From positions 52,105,059 to 52,169,058 of the forward strand of contig OY755252.1 of the NCBI GenBank assembly GCA_963576725.1: 64,000 nucleotides of DNA, read 5' to 3'. This document shows positions 45,460 to 56,660 of this stretch, one piece after another (positions within the stretch are counted from its first letter, which is position 1; each line of letters starts with the position of its first letter). The stretch is from Azorinus chamasolen. Taxonomy: Eukaryota; Mollusca; Bivalvia; Cardiida; Solecurtidae. The position numbers and the translations under genes are program-made. The notes below the pieces were generated by a model. The model was not told where the DNA came from. It worked only from the letters and a program-made list of their open reading frames with translations, and did not search any database.

Positions 45460-45646
45460 GTCTGCTGTTAATCTCAAAGTAAATTTGTCTTTTCAAATAA
45501 AACAATCAAACAATTTTGGACTCTTCAGAGACCTATTTCATTTCAAACTGTTTGCCTGGGTTATCATGAATGAATTGCTGCTATGCAAAGTTAACCCGTT
45601 ACCTGTTCAATATTCATGTAAGAAATAATGACATCATGATTATTTA

Positions 45647-45851
45647 TTAACCCTTTACTCCTTAAATACACCCTTCTATGCCATTGCAAACAGAATAGAC
45701 CCAGATCAGATGGCTCCTGTAGGATCAGGGTCTGCTCATGTGAATTCACAGTTTCTACTATGTCCATGTGCCATTATGAAAAATAATATAATTGATGTTC
45801 ATGATGTCATTATTTCTTACATGAATATTCGTGGAGTAAAGGCTGGGTTAA
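45647..45851 (+). mobile_element. TTAA hairpin MITE with shortened hairpin
   Basis: TTAACCCTTTACTCCTTAAA at 45647 and TTCGTGGAGTAAAGGC-TGGGTTAA ending 45851. The hairpin has lost part of its right arm (GGCTCCTGTAGGATCAGGGT), which accounts for the 205-bp length. A fragment of another copy precedes it (45593-45650) and further decayed copies follow to 46130. Confidence 0.75.
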
Positions 45852-46132
45852 CTGAAATTTGATAATAGTACAAGAATACAGGACTTTTCTGCTTTGGCAG
45901 AAACTGTAAAATCAAATCTATAGAATTTCATAAGCAAACAAAGCAGAGCCTGATCAGACAGCTCTAACAGGCGTGAAAAGATGTTCATATGAAGGAAAAG
46001 GTTATAATTTATGAAGGTAAATCATATCAGTGTGCATACTGAACATTTATTACAGGGAGATCATTTACCCTTTAACTGATGAGAATTCTTGTGAAAAATA
46101 ATGACATCGTGCATATTAATTATAAATCTGCT

Positions 46133-46720
46133 TTTTAGCTCACCAGAACACACAGTGCTCAAGGTGTCTCGCTTACGTGATCGCCTGATGTCCTTTGTGC
46201 GTCGTCAGTCGTCAACAATTTGAACCTTTCAAAATCTTCTCCTCTGAATGTACAGGGCTCTGAGCTTTCATCTTTCGCACAAAGCATCCTCTGTAGGTCC
46301 TCTACAAAGATTATATAAATTATGTCCCTGTGGTCAAAATTGGCCCCTCCCCAGGGGTGCATTGTTTTCTATAGGAACATATAGTGAAAACTTTGAAAAT
46401 CTTCTCCTCTGAAACTGGAAGATTCTCAGCCTTTATATTTGGCACATAGCATCATGTTCAGGTCCTCTACAAAAGTTATATGGGCGTGGCCAGTTTTCAA
46501 TAGAAGCATATAGTGAAAAGTTTGAAAATCTTCTCCTGAAACTGGAAGGTTCTCAGCTTTCATATTTAGCACATAGCATCATGTCCAGGTCCTCAACAAC
46601 CCCCCCCCCCCACACACACACACACACAAAAGTTATATAAATTATGCCCCTGGGTCAAAATTGGCCCGGCCCAAGGGGTGGCCAGTATTCAATAGCAGAC
46701 TGCTGTTTCAATACTTTGCT
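46133..46720 (+). mobile_element. AGCTCACC composite element, interrupting MITE sequence
   Basis: Starts CTTTTTAGCTCACCAGAACA with a mutated hairpin, a short CGTCGTCAGTCGTC tract and three cores. A C-run plus CACACA microsatellite lies inside one core (46601-46628). The tail is lost near 46720. The MITE fragment before it (46068-46130) lacks its right part. Confidence 0.6.
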
Positions 46721-47305
46721 GGTCAATGATAATCGACCAGTGGCTATTTTCAACATAGTTTAGTTTTATTCAAATGATTCCATTGAGCTTTAAAGCCCAT
46801 GAGGACAAAATATATTATGTAAACATCACTAACAGTATGACAGAAACATTATTAACAATGCAACAAAAACAATGTAACAAAACGTCGCGGAGAAGGTTTT
46901 ACCGCTATACGAAAGAACGTGATATATATAGTTAGGATAAAAGATCGAAGTGCACCCATCTGACTCTGCATTGTTGTTATGAAATTAAAATTCTTAATCA
47001 GTAAGACTCAATTTATTAAAGCAAATGTGATATCAAAACAGTCTATCAAATGATGACAAACAGTTTGGATTCTGATCACTCCACGTTACGTGGCTTCCAA
47101 TCTGGATCTTATCTGTTTGCAAATGTTAAAGTTGTCGAACATGGCACTGAGGTAGTTAACATGATGGTTAATATTGTTTTAGATGAAGAAACTGCTACTA
47201 TTGATACATAAACTGCAAAACCATGTCAACATACATGTATTGCTGGAGAGAGTCATATCGCTCATTGCCAGGCACTCTGTTAGTCAATATGTAGTAGTGT
47301 TTTGC

Positions 47306-47536
47306 CTTGTTATACCCCCACAAACGAAGTTTTGTGGGGGTATACTGGAGTCACCATGTCCATCCGGTTGTCCTGTCTGTTCGTCCATCCGTCCGGCTTG
47401 TCCGGATCATAACTTCCAAAGTATAAACGCTATTGACTTCAACCTTCATATAGATAGATCACATTGATCGCAAGTGCAGTGCACAAGGTTTGTAACTCTG
47501 TCCTCAGTATTTTTGGAGTTATTGCCCTTTGTTATT
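47306..47536 (+). mobile_element. Composite repeat, ATACCCCCACAAA type, truncated
   Basis: The hairpin TTATACCCCCACAAACGAAG/TTTTGTGGGGGTATA is followed by CCATCCGGTTGTCCTGTCTG and one core ending GGAGTTATTGCCCTTTGTTA. At this point an AGCTCACC element begins, so this copy was probably cut by that insertion. Confidence 0.65.
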
Positions 47537-48200
47537 TTTAGCTCACCAGAGCACAAAGTGCTCAGGGTGAGCTATTGTGATCACCTGATGTCCGTCGTCC
47601 GTCGGCGTGCGTCGTGCGTCGTCCGTCGTTCGTCGTCCGTCGTCAACAATTTGAACCTTTAAAAATCTTCTCCTCTGAATCTATAGGGTGCTCAGCTTTC
47701 ATCTTTGGCACATAGCTTCACCTATAGGTCCTTTACAAAAGTTATATAAATTATGTCCCTGGAGTCAAAATTGGCCCCACCCTGGGGGTGTCAAGTTTTC
47801 AATAGAAACATATAGTGAAACTTTGAAAATCTTCTTCTCTGAAACTGGAAGGTTCTCAGCTTTGATATTTGGCACATAGCATCACCTATAGGTCCTCTAC
47901 AAAAGTTATATAAATCATGTCCCTGGGGTTAAAATTGGCCCCGCCCTAGGGGTGGCAAGTTTTCCATATCTGACTGCTGCTTAAACACTAGTATCTTCTT
48001 GTCAAAAACTACATGTCCCAGAGCTTAGATATTTGGTGTATGGATTAACTTAGTTTACCTTAAAGAATTGTGTTAATATCATAGTTCTGAGGTTAAAATT
48101 GGTCCTGCCCTTTGGGTTAAACTTTAAAATTGGCTTTTTCACTTCAGAAACTGCGGCTAAAGGTTTCTCCTACAACCCAGTCAACTGAGACTGACCTAGT
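47535..48200 (+). mobile_element. AGCTCACC composite element
   Basis: Starts TTTTTAGCTCACCAGAGCAC with GTGCTCAGGGTGAGC and a CCGTCGTCCGTCGG tract to 47645. Two typical cores follow, then a variant segment with ACATGTCCCAGAGCTTAGAT as at 38955. The 3' tail is not found before the MITE-rich region at 48470. Confidence 0.65.
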
Positions 48201-48727
48201 TTTTATAGCCAGTTCCAGTGGTTTTACCCTTAGTCTAATCAGTAGAGTAGAAATTGTGTTTAGCCAAATAAATAACAAACACTCATTTTAGATTGAGAAA
48301 ACTAAGTGGATAATTCTCAAAATGCTCTTTGCATATCTATGTCCTGCATATATGTCTCAGATATCTATATAGAGTCTTATCAGTATATCTTTTGTGAAGT
48401 TTAGCTGAATACAAGTCAAGTGTTCTATGCTGTAGCATTCTTTATCAGTATCAGTATTATCTGCTTCAGAATTGTTGTCTGCTTGTCTAAGATTGTTCAC
48501 ATCGTTTTTTAATACATGTCAATCTTACAATTAACTCTCTTGTACAAAACAATTATGAAGTACAATATTGGATTCTGATCTGACACATATGTAATTTGAA
48601 GTTACACATACGTCAGATCAGAATCCAAACTGTGCTAGGTCTCCCTTTGCACTTTTGATAACAACTGGGTTGCCTCCCTTCTTGGTAGACAACTGATATT
48701 TTTAGATCTGGCCTATTTCACAGACAA

Positions 48728-49155
48728 TTAACCCTTTGCTCCATAATTATGCATTTCTGAACCATTGCAAACAGAGTAGACCCAGATTAGGTGGCTCATT
48801 TAGTAGCCATATGATGAATCTGCTCTGTTTACTTATGATATTATATAGTGCAAATTGCATTAAATTATTTCCATTTTTGTGTACAATATACAATGTACTT
48901 ATAATATGTTTACTTAACCCTTTCCCTCATATAAATGCCTTTTCATGCATTTGCAAACAGAGCAGACCCAGATCAGGCGGCTCTATTAGCAGCTGTCTAA
49001 TTAGGGTCTACTCTGTTTGTTAATGGAATTTGAAAGATGTTTTTCATTACTTTCTAAAATGGCTACACTTTCTATTTTTCATTACAACTAATTTGTCCAT
49101 GAATATTCAGTAGATATTGAAATTTTGAATAAACATAGAACATGGGAAGGGTTAA
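48728..49155 (+). mobile_element. Two adjacent TTAA hairpin MITEs (sister of 5163-5484)
   Basis: TTAACCCTTTGCTCCATAAT at 48728, hairpin about 48768-48830, second start TTAACCCTTTCCCTCATATA at 48915, hairpin about 48953-49020 and GGGAAGGGTTAA ending 49155. Left flank (TTGATAACAACTGGGTTGCC) and right flank (AAAAATAAGTTAAGATTTGA) also match those of 5163-5484. Confidence 0.75.
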
Positions 49156-49199
49156 AAATAAGTTAAGATTTGAATAACGATATGAACTCATGTATCATC

Positions 49200-49523
49200 A
49201 TCTTCAGGTCCTTTACAAAAGTTATATTAATTATGGCCCTTGGGTCAAAATTGGCCCTGCCCCAGGGGTGGGTAGTTTTCAGTAGAAACATATAGAGCAA
49301 ACTTTGAAAATCTTATGAAACTGAAAGGTTCTCAGCTTTCATATTTGGCTCATAGCATCATGTCTAAGTCCTCTACAAAACTTATGTAAATTATGCCCCT
49401 GGGGTCAAAATTGGCCCGCCCCAGGGCCGGCTAGTTTTCTATAGAAACATATAGTGAAAATTTTGAAAATCTTCTCCTCTGATTGTCTGGTGAGCGCTTC
49501 AGGGCCATTCTGGCCCTCTTGTT
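49200..49523 (+). mobile_element. AGCTCACC-family cores and tail
   Basis: Two cores, then GGTGAGCGCTTCAGGGCCAT and GGCCCTCTTGTT ending about 49523. The phrase GCCCCAGGGCCGGCTAGTTT matches the element tails at 30.77 kb and 5.6 kb. Confidence 0.65.
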
Positions 49524-50275
49524 CAGTTTTCTGGAGTTTTTTTCTAAACCTTTACAGATATTGAAGTGATATGTGGTATGTGGCTTTATTATAATTAGTT
49601 ACAGATCAAGATTGAATTTCGTTACGCTTCATTGATTTTTCACAGAAATACAGTGATTTTACTTACAAATTTTCAGGAAATTCAGGTTTTCTGGAGTTTT
49701 TTTCTACACCTTTACAGATATTGAAGTGATATTTGTTATGTGGCTTTATTATAATGAGTTACAGATCAAGATTGAATTTCGTTACGCTTCATTGATTTTT
49801 CACGGAAATACAGTGACTTTACTTAGAAATTTCCCGAAAATTCAGGTTTTCCGGAGTTTTTTTCTAAACCGTTACAGATATTGAAGTAATATTTGGTATG
49901 TGGCTTTATTATAATTAGTTACAGATCAAGATTGAATTTCTTTACGCTTCATTGATTTTTCACGGAAATACAGTGATTTTACTTACAAATTTTCCGGAAA
50001 TTCATGTTTTCTGGAGTTTTTTTTCTAAACCCTTGCAAATATTGATGTGATATTTGGTATGTAGCTTTGTAATAATGAGTTACAGATCAAGTTTAAATTT
50101 TGTTACACTACATTAATTTTTAACGGAATTACAGCATTTTGACTTAGATTTTTTTAGGAAATTTCAGGTTTTCCGGAGTTTTTTTCTAAACTGTAGCAGA
50201 TATTGTAGTGATTTATTTCTATTACCCCCATCTCTGTGTCAAATGTGCTAGTGGGGTATTTATCACCTTTAGTGG
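49524..50275 (+). repeat. ~167-bp tandem cores of a further composite element
   Basis: Four to five copies start TTTTCTGGAGTTTTTTTCTA and include ATTGAAGTGATATTTGGTAT, GAGTTACAGATCAAGATTGA and CAGTGATTTTACTTACAAAT. The terminal part, ATTACCCCCATCTCTGTGTC to GTGGGGTATTTATCACC and GTTCTAGTTTT, resembles the ends of the other hairpin-type composites. Confidence 0.75.
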
Positions 50276-50925
50276 TAGTTCTAGTTTTATATAGAAACAT
50301 ATTCTGAAAACTTTGAAAATCTTCTCCTCTGAAACTGGAAGGTTCTCAGCTTTCATATTTGGGTTATAGCATCATCTTGAAGTCCTCTACAAAAGTTATA
50401 TGAATTATGCTCCTGGGTTCAAATGAGGCCCCACCTCAGGGGTGGCCAGTTTTCGATAAAAACAGTGAAAACTAAAAATCGTCTCCAATGATTGTCTGGT
50501 GAGCGACATCATTTCTCTCTTGTTTATAATGGCTTATGGGTACAGGTTTTGTTGCCATGACAGTAATTAGACTCAGATCTATACTATTCCATCAGCAAAC
50601 AGAGCAGAGCCAGATCCTGATCAGAAGGCTCCTACAGGAGCTGTATGATCTAGATCTACTCTGTTTGCGAAGTTGTAAAAGGTGTCTCTATCAGGTAAAG
50701 AGTTGATCCATATCCTGTGGTGATAAAATAATTCTGCTCAAATTTGGATCTGGTGCAATTTTCAGTAATTCCAATTGAATCAAGCTTTTGAGAAAGTGTT
50801 GACGGAGTGTCAAACAGCTCGGATCCTGATGAGACTCTGAGTACTTAGCATCTCATCTAGTTCCAAGCTGTTTGCAAATGCAAGTCAGGTAGCAGATATT
50901 GGAATAAGGCTTAGGTATTGTCATT

Positions 50926-52287
50926 TTAACCCATTACCTCGTAGCAGGGCTCTAGAAATTGTCAAATCCCAACCGGTCCAGCTGAGAAATGGACATTAGC
51001 CACCCGGACTTTTGCCCACCAATTTTTCGATGAGCTGACATTAGCCCCTCATGTTTTGTGGAGATAGTCCCCTAGTAGTGTGTTTAAATATGGGACATTT
51101 GCCACCTTATTGTATGTAATAATTTGACAGCATTAAATATAAAAATTTGTGAAAACTAATGACATTTGACATTCGCGAAAACAAATGACATTTCAAGTCA
51201 GCATGCGTGGCAGTTTTGAAGGCTTTGAAAGAGAAGCAAGAAAACTAGTTTCTATTTAAAATCTTACATGATTGGTAATTATCATTTAGCTTATGATGCA
51301 TACTTATTTCTCATCAGATAAACAAAAGCCACTACTCAGAATTGTTTTTCTCTTCACTCCTGCATATTTTTGGCAATAACTGCCATGGAGCTCTTTAAAT
51401 GTGGAGTCTCGTAAATAGGTCAACCTTTAACTTGAATCATGCGGAACTTATTGTTGACTTTTTGTTATGATTGTTCAAAGTAAATTGTGTTGCTGATGGA
51501 TATCAAGAGATTATTTGCTCATAAAAAGCTGATGGAAAGATGTTATTTCTCAGTGAACTTTCATAAACATATGCTTCGTTTTAAATGCAAAAAAAAGAAA
51601 GAATTAGAGTAGCCTAAATCTACTGACTGTTACAGTAATTAAACACGCATATTAATGCTGCATTTCTTTAATTTACTACGCACCGTTTGTTACTAGGTAG
51701 GTAATTCCGACACAAATGCCAATTACAGCATAAATCACAAATAGAACTGTTTGCGGCATAAGGAATGGATGAAAGTGCACATCTTATCAGTATTACATGG
51801 CTGAGTGAACAATATTGGAAAGTATGCCAAGACCGACTGGACCGCCCCAGGTTAGATCTAAACCCTTTGACACATTTATGGTAGGGCACTTATGAAATCA
51901 AACAGTACTTTAGCTAATAGACCGATGATTCTTATTAGATATGTGTATAGTCTGCTCGAAAATTTGGGACCGAATTTTTTTCAAATTCTGTCGTACAAAC
52001 CGGTCTGAGAAGTAAAAAATCGGTCCAGACCGGCGATTTTCCGGATTTCTAGAGCCCTGCCTCATAGGCTATTTTTAGATACAACCTCTTTGAATAAATC
52101 TACCGAAAATGAGCATTAACTAGAGAAAAGGAAAATTTTAGAATTTTGTAGTTTGAAACCATTGTGATAAATAGAGCATTAAAATTTTGCTCCTATAGGA
52201 GCAAATTTTGCTCTATTTGTCACAATGGTTTCACAAAATGACTCTTACAGAGTGATCAAAAGTTGTCAATATGAGGAAATGGGTTAA
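50926..52287 (+). mobile_element. GATAAATAGAGCA-subfamily MITE, split by a hAT-like element
   Basis: TTAACCCATTACCTC at 50926. It resumes at 52060 with CCTCATAGGCTATTTTTAGA and GAATAAATCTACCGAAAATG. The central hairpin GAAACCATTGTGATAAATAG...TCCTATAGGA...CTATTTGTCACAATGGTTTC spans 52155-52232. The end is GAGGAAATGGGTTAA at 52287. Further fragments lie at 53580-53720 and 57645-57797. Confidence 0.8.
50945..52059. mobile_element. hAT-like non-autonomous transposon with 8-bp target duplication
   Basis: The ends CAGGGCTCTAGAAAT and ATTTCTAGAGCCCTG are perfect inverted copies. CCTCGTAG (50937-50944) and CCTCATAG (52060-52067) are an 8-bp duplication with one change. Subterminal ACCGGTCCAGCTGAG and CGGTCCAGACCGGCG are similar. 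No transposase ORF is recognised; the 73-residue minus-strand frame at 51668-51889 has no known motif. Confidence 0.85.
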
Positions 52288-52650
52288 AAATGTGTTAATT
52301 TTGGCCATAGATAAATGTAAAATTATTTTGTTCATTCCAGACAAGGTGGATGTTGTTAACACTATACTATATGAAAAGCCTTTTTATGCCTTTGCAAACA
52401 AGGTAGACCAAGATTGTCTTCTGTAGGTGCCGTCTGATTAGGGTTTACTTATAGTATAGATCTGATTCTACTGTTCCTGCGAAGGCAAAAATTCCCTGTT
52501 TTAATATGCCATTTTAAAAATTCATCTAATTAATATTCATGATGTATTTATTTCTTATATAAATATTTCCCAGTGAAGGGTTACACAAATAAAAGTTTTG
52601 ATGGCTATAACAACAAAATTTAAGGGGGAAAAATTTAAAAACTTTTATTA

Positions 52651-52664
52651 TACTCTTTTTTCAG
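52651..52664 (+). other. Predicted splice acceptor of the OATP exon
   Basis: The pyrimidine tract TACTCTTTTTTCAG ends at 52664, 84 bp upstream of the coding ATG. It implies at least one upstream non-coding exon outside or earlier in the window. Confidence 0.7.
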
Positions 52665-52697
52665 ATGAACAACCAAGGAAATGAAGAGGGTCAGTAG
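52665..52697 (+). promoter_or_regulatory. Short upstream ORF in the predicted 5' UTR
   Basis: If the acceptor at 52664 is used, the exon starts directly with ATG AAC AAC and closes at TAG after 10 codons. It ends 51 bp before the main ATG and does not overlap it. It could lower or condition translation of the transporter. Its relevance depends on the acceptor being correct. Confidence 0.35.
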
Positions 52698-52748
52698 TGC
52701 AGGGAAACTTTGTTCGTTTGATCTTGAGTCGCTAAAAATTTCCATATC

Positions 52749-53553
52749 ATGGCGAAACGTCCAGACCACATTGACCTTGGCAAGTCCAAGGTTGTGTTCT
52801 CTCCAGTGTCTCAGGGGTCAAGTACACCAGGGGGCCACAGCTTAGGTCAAAGGTCATTAGGCGTTGAAAGTTCCACAAGCGGATATTCTGTTGGTAGTGG
52901 CTGTCGTTTACTACGTGGAGGAACAGAACGTGATCTCATAATTGATGAACAATTGTACGAGTTACAAGAATCATCAGAGGACCGCCAGTGTGGAATTGGA
53001 AGATGTCGCCCAAAATGTATTCAGTGGTGTGCCAGTATAAAACTATTTGTAGTATTCATGTGCCTGTTGATAACAATGTCTGGTACATTGTCAACTGGCT
53101 ACCTGAACAGTGTAATCACGACAATCGAAAAACGATTCGAAATCGGTAGTTCCATATCAGGCCTTATAGCAGCATCATATGAATTTGGCAGTCTTGTTGC
53201 GGTTATTTTTATTTCTTATTTTGGCGGCAGCCGACATATTCCGCGATGGATTGGCAAGGGTGTAATCCTGATGGGATTCGGTGCTTTACTTTTTGCGTTA
53301 CCACATATCATAGCGAAGAAGTATACAATACACCAGGGAATTATATCAAATGACACAGATGAAAACATTTGCCGAATTGCATCAAAACGTCCAGATGATA
53401 ACTGCATTGATAAAAATGCAGGCAACCTGACATATGTGCTTATTCTAATCGTCGCACAGATTCTTATCGGCACAGGCGGAACCCCGATCTTTACCCTGGG
53501 AACAACATATATAGATAACCATGTGCCTAAAGATAAGGCTCCAGCATACTTAG
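52749..53553 (+). CDS. Organic anion transporter polypeptide (OATP/SLCO4A-like), first coding exon
   Basis: The exon encodes the N-terminal 268 residues plus one base of codon 269 of a 12-helix plasma-membrane transporter. OATPs carry amphipathic organic anions such as steroid conjugates and thyroid hormones. Residues 1-95 are a hydrophilic, Ser/Gly-rich cytoplasmic tail with a Cys-rich end (CGIGRCRPKC, 81-90). Helices are about 97-121, 137-157, 169-188 and 228-255. The SYFGGSRHIPRW block (156-167) and LMGFGALLFALPH (174-186) are the conserved loop and third helix of the family, most like the SLCO4A group. The loop after helix 3 has two sequons (N201, N226) and two cysteines (C208, C219). The ATG has A at -3 and G at +4. 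The exon ends CATACTTAG|GTAAGG, a strong donor in phase 1 at a Tyr-Leu-Gly segment where OATP genes are often split. Full OATPs are about 650-750 residues, so the remaining exons lie beyond 64000. Confidence is high for OATP, moderate for the subgroup. Confidence 0.92.
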
Positions 53554-53559
53554 GTAAGG
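53554..53559 (+). other. Splice donor of the OATP exon
   Basis: GTAAGG follows TTAG. Reading on without splicing reaches a stop at 53580-53582 after a low-complexity KVISFTFF run, which supports this being the exon end. Confidence 0.85.
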
Positions 53560-53934
53560 TTATCTCATTTACTTTTTTTTAGACTTCAATTACCTCATAG
53601 GCTATTATTAGACCCAACCTCTTTGAATAAAGTTACTGAAAGGAGCAGTTACGAGGTAAAAGGAAAATTTAGCATTGTGTAATGTATCACAATAGAGTCA
53701 AAAAGTGACTTTTACAGACTTTTTTGCCATTATAAAAATTAATCTAATTATAATTCATGATGTCATTATTTCTTACATATTCATGGAGTAAGTAGCCACA
53801 GATGTCCAGATAAGATGAATATATTTTTAAAACATTTTCAAGAATCATTTTTTTATTTTTCCACCAAATCCACCTCTAAAGAGTGGTTTGTTGGAGAAAT
53901 GAAAATTATAGTATTTGAGTATGCACATTTATCT

Positions 53935-55622
53935 GTTGCTCTGGTTCTGTAGGATATAGTATTGTATTTGATTATGCACCTGTATCTGTAGGATATAGTA
54001 TTGTATTTGATTATGCACCTGTATCTGTAGGATATAGTATTGTATTTGATTATGCACCTGTATCTGTTGCTCTAGTTCTGTAGGGTAATAGTATTTTATT
54101 TGATTATGCACCTGTATCTGTAGGATATAGTATTGTATTTGATTATGCACCTGTATCTGTTGCTCTAGTTCTGTAGGGTAATAGTATTTTATTTGATTAT
54201 GCACCTGTATCTGTAGGATATAGTATTGTATTTGATTATGCACCTGTATCTGTAGGATATAGTATTGTATTTGATTATGCACCTGTATCTGTTGCTCTGG
54301 TTCTGTAGGGTAATAGTATTTTATTTGATTATGCACCTGTATCTGTAGGATATAGTATTGTATTTGATTATGCACCTGTATCTGTTGCTCTAGTTCTGTA
54401 GGGTAATAGTATTTTATTTGATTATGCACCTGTATCTGTAGGATATAGTATTTTATTTGATTATGCACCTGTATCTGTTGCTCTAGTTCTGTAGGGTAAT
54501 AGTATTGTATTTGATTATGCACCTGTATCTGTAGGATATAGTATTGTATTTGATTATGCACCTGTATCTGTTGCTCTAGTTCTGTAGGGTAATAGTATTT
54601 TATTTGATTATGCACCTGTATCTGTAGGATATAGTATTGTATTTGATTATGCACCTGTATCTGTTGCTCTAGTTCTGTAGGGTAATAGTATTTTATTTGA
54701 TTATGCACCTGTATCTGTAGGATATAGTATTGTATTTGATTATGCACCTGTATCTGTTGCTCTAGTTCTGTAGGGTAATAGTATTTTATTTGATTATGCA
54801 CCTGTATCTGTAGGATATAGTATTGTATTTGATTATGCACCTGTATCTGTTGCTCTAGTTCTGTAGGGTAATAGTATTTTATTTGATTATGCACCTGTAT
54901 CTGTAGGATATAGTATTGTATTTGATTATGCACCTGTATCTGTTGCTCTAGTTCTGTAGGGTAATAGTATTTTATTTGATTATGCACCTGTATCTGTAGG
55001 ATATAGTATTGTATTTGATTATGCACCTGTATCTGTTGCTCTAGTTCTGTAGGGTAATAGTATTTTATTTGATTATGCACCTGTATCTGTAGGATATAGT
55101 ATTGTATTTGATTATGCACCTGTATCTGTTGCTCTGGTTCTGTAGGGTAATAGTATTTTATTTGATTATGCACCTGTATCTGTAGGATATAGTATTGTAT
55201 TTGATTATGCACCTGTATCTGTTGCTCTAGTTCTGTAGGGTAATAGTATTTTATTTGATTATGCACCTGTATCTGTAGGATATAGTATTGTATTTGATTA
55301 TGCACCTGTATCTGTTGCTCTGGTTCTGTAGGGTAATAGTATTGTATTTGATTATGCACCTGTATCTGTAGGATATAGTATTGTATTTGATTATGCACCT
55401 GTATCTGTTGCTCTGGTTCTGTAGGGTAATAGTATTGTATTTGATTATGCACCTGTATCTGTAGGATATAGTATTGTATTTGATTATGCACCTGTATCTG
55501 TTGCTCTGGTTCTGTAGGGTAATAGTATTGTATTTGATTATGCACCTGTATCTGTAGGATATAGTATTGTATTTGATTATGCACCTGTATCTGTTGCTCT
55601 GGTTCTGTAGGGTAATAGTATT
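53935..55622. repeat. 93-bp satellite, ~18 copies, seeded by a hairpin element
   Basis: The unit is two related sub-units: GTATTTGATTATGCACCTGT + ATCTGTAGGATATA (about 36 bp) and the same start plus ATCTGTTGCTCTAGTTCTGT + AGGGTAATA (about 57 bp). The left edge is the end of a hairpin element (53800-53935) whose sister at 28.3 kb carries one copy of the same sequence. With a period of 31 codons, the minus strand stays open for 566 codons (55629 to 53929). The predicted protein is a pure Gln/Tyr/Ile repeat without a known domain, antisense to the OATP intron; I regard it as non-coding. Confidence 0.95.
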
Positions 55623-56430
55623 TTATCATGCAACGTCACGAAATACAGTCACTTCCTACTAGCATAATATTTTCCACGTCGAGGCTGTATTTTGTGAGGT
55701 ACAGTGCATGTGTACTGACCCCACGGGGATGCACGTTTAATTTAGCCATTAGGAGGAAAACAGAAGGAAGAAAAGACATAATTTAACATAAACATCAAAT
55801 TTAACACATTTGCTCACCTTTGTCTCAACTTTTTGTCCATATCAAAGGATTAAATCAAGTTTGTTTATATTGTAAAAATCTACGACGTCACTGCACGCCG
55901 ATATGACGTCACGTATATTGTACTGGCGTGTATTTTTATTCAGGGGACAGAACCGCTTGAGCAAACTTCCTTTTCTTTCATTTTCTCCATTCTTTATTGG
56001 TGTTGCATGATGAAATAATTACTAAGTGTGACCTGACTGGCATTTACAAACAGCTTGAATCCAGATATGATAATGAGTGACTCAACATCTCGTCAGGATC
56101 CAACCCATTGATTGTCTCTTGGTTATTTCTCTTGGTTATTGTCTCTTGGTTATTGTCTCTTGGTTACTAGTTTTTCCAAAACTTCTCTAATTTGAAGTAA
56201 GTAAAAACTTTCTCCAGATCACAGTTTAGCAGACATAAATTTTTCTGCGTGATAAAGATAAATATTCAATCCCTGAATCACACAGTAATAGAAATAAAAT
56301 CACTATGTAAAATGCTTGTGTCAAATCAACTTGTGATGTGAATGCAGTATTTGGGCCCACGGGGGAAATGGTTTGATTGTAATAGAAGAAATTACAGTAC
56401 AGCATTCGTATTACAGACTATATAATCACC
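55623..56430. other. Intron stretch without recognisable gene; one hairpin remnant
   Basis: A CAGCTTGAATCC-type hairpin remnant lies at 56046-56104. A short triplication of TCTCTTGGTTATTG is at 56113-56166. The segment 55640-55940 has more CpG than its surroundings (CACGTCGAGG, CTACGACGTCACTGC, ATGACGTCACG) and could be regulatory, but there is no firm evidence. Confidence 0.4.
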
Positions 56431-56660
56431 AACCCTTGGAATGCTCAATTGTCAGAGTGGAATGGCTCGTCATTGTTTAATGATAGAGTCCATTTATAAT
56501 GAAAGGGTATAATTTGTGAGAGAACACTATATGATAGACAGTGTAAACCCTGATCAGAGGGTTCCTGTAGGAGTCGTCTGATCTGGGTCTACACTGTTTG
56601 CAAATGCCAGGATGCTCATTTTCCAGTCAAAGCGCTAATGCCGTATCTGGTTATGTTATT
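56430..56660 (+). mobile_element. CAGTGTAGA-subfamily MITE, ends worn
   Basis: CAGAGTGGAATGGCTCGTCA and AATGATAGAGTCCATTTATA match 33340-33390. The hairpin (56536-56602) is AGACAGTGTAAACCCTGATC to ATCTGGGTCTACACTGTTTG with apex TCCTGTAGGA. Confidence 0.65.

Noticed and set aside
53554..53582. OATP reading on through the donor to a natural stop
   Set aside because: The extension is a few low-complexity residues and would truncate the transporter after four helices. A GTAAGG donor lies at the expected family position.
53929..55629. 566-codon minus-strand open frame of Gln/Tyr/Ile repeats
   Set aside because: The frame is open only because the satellite period is 93 bp (31 codons). There is no domain, no splice context and the sequence is pure tandem repeat.
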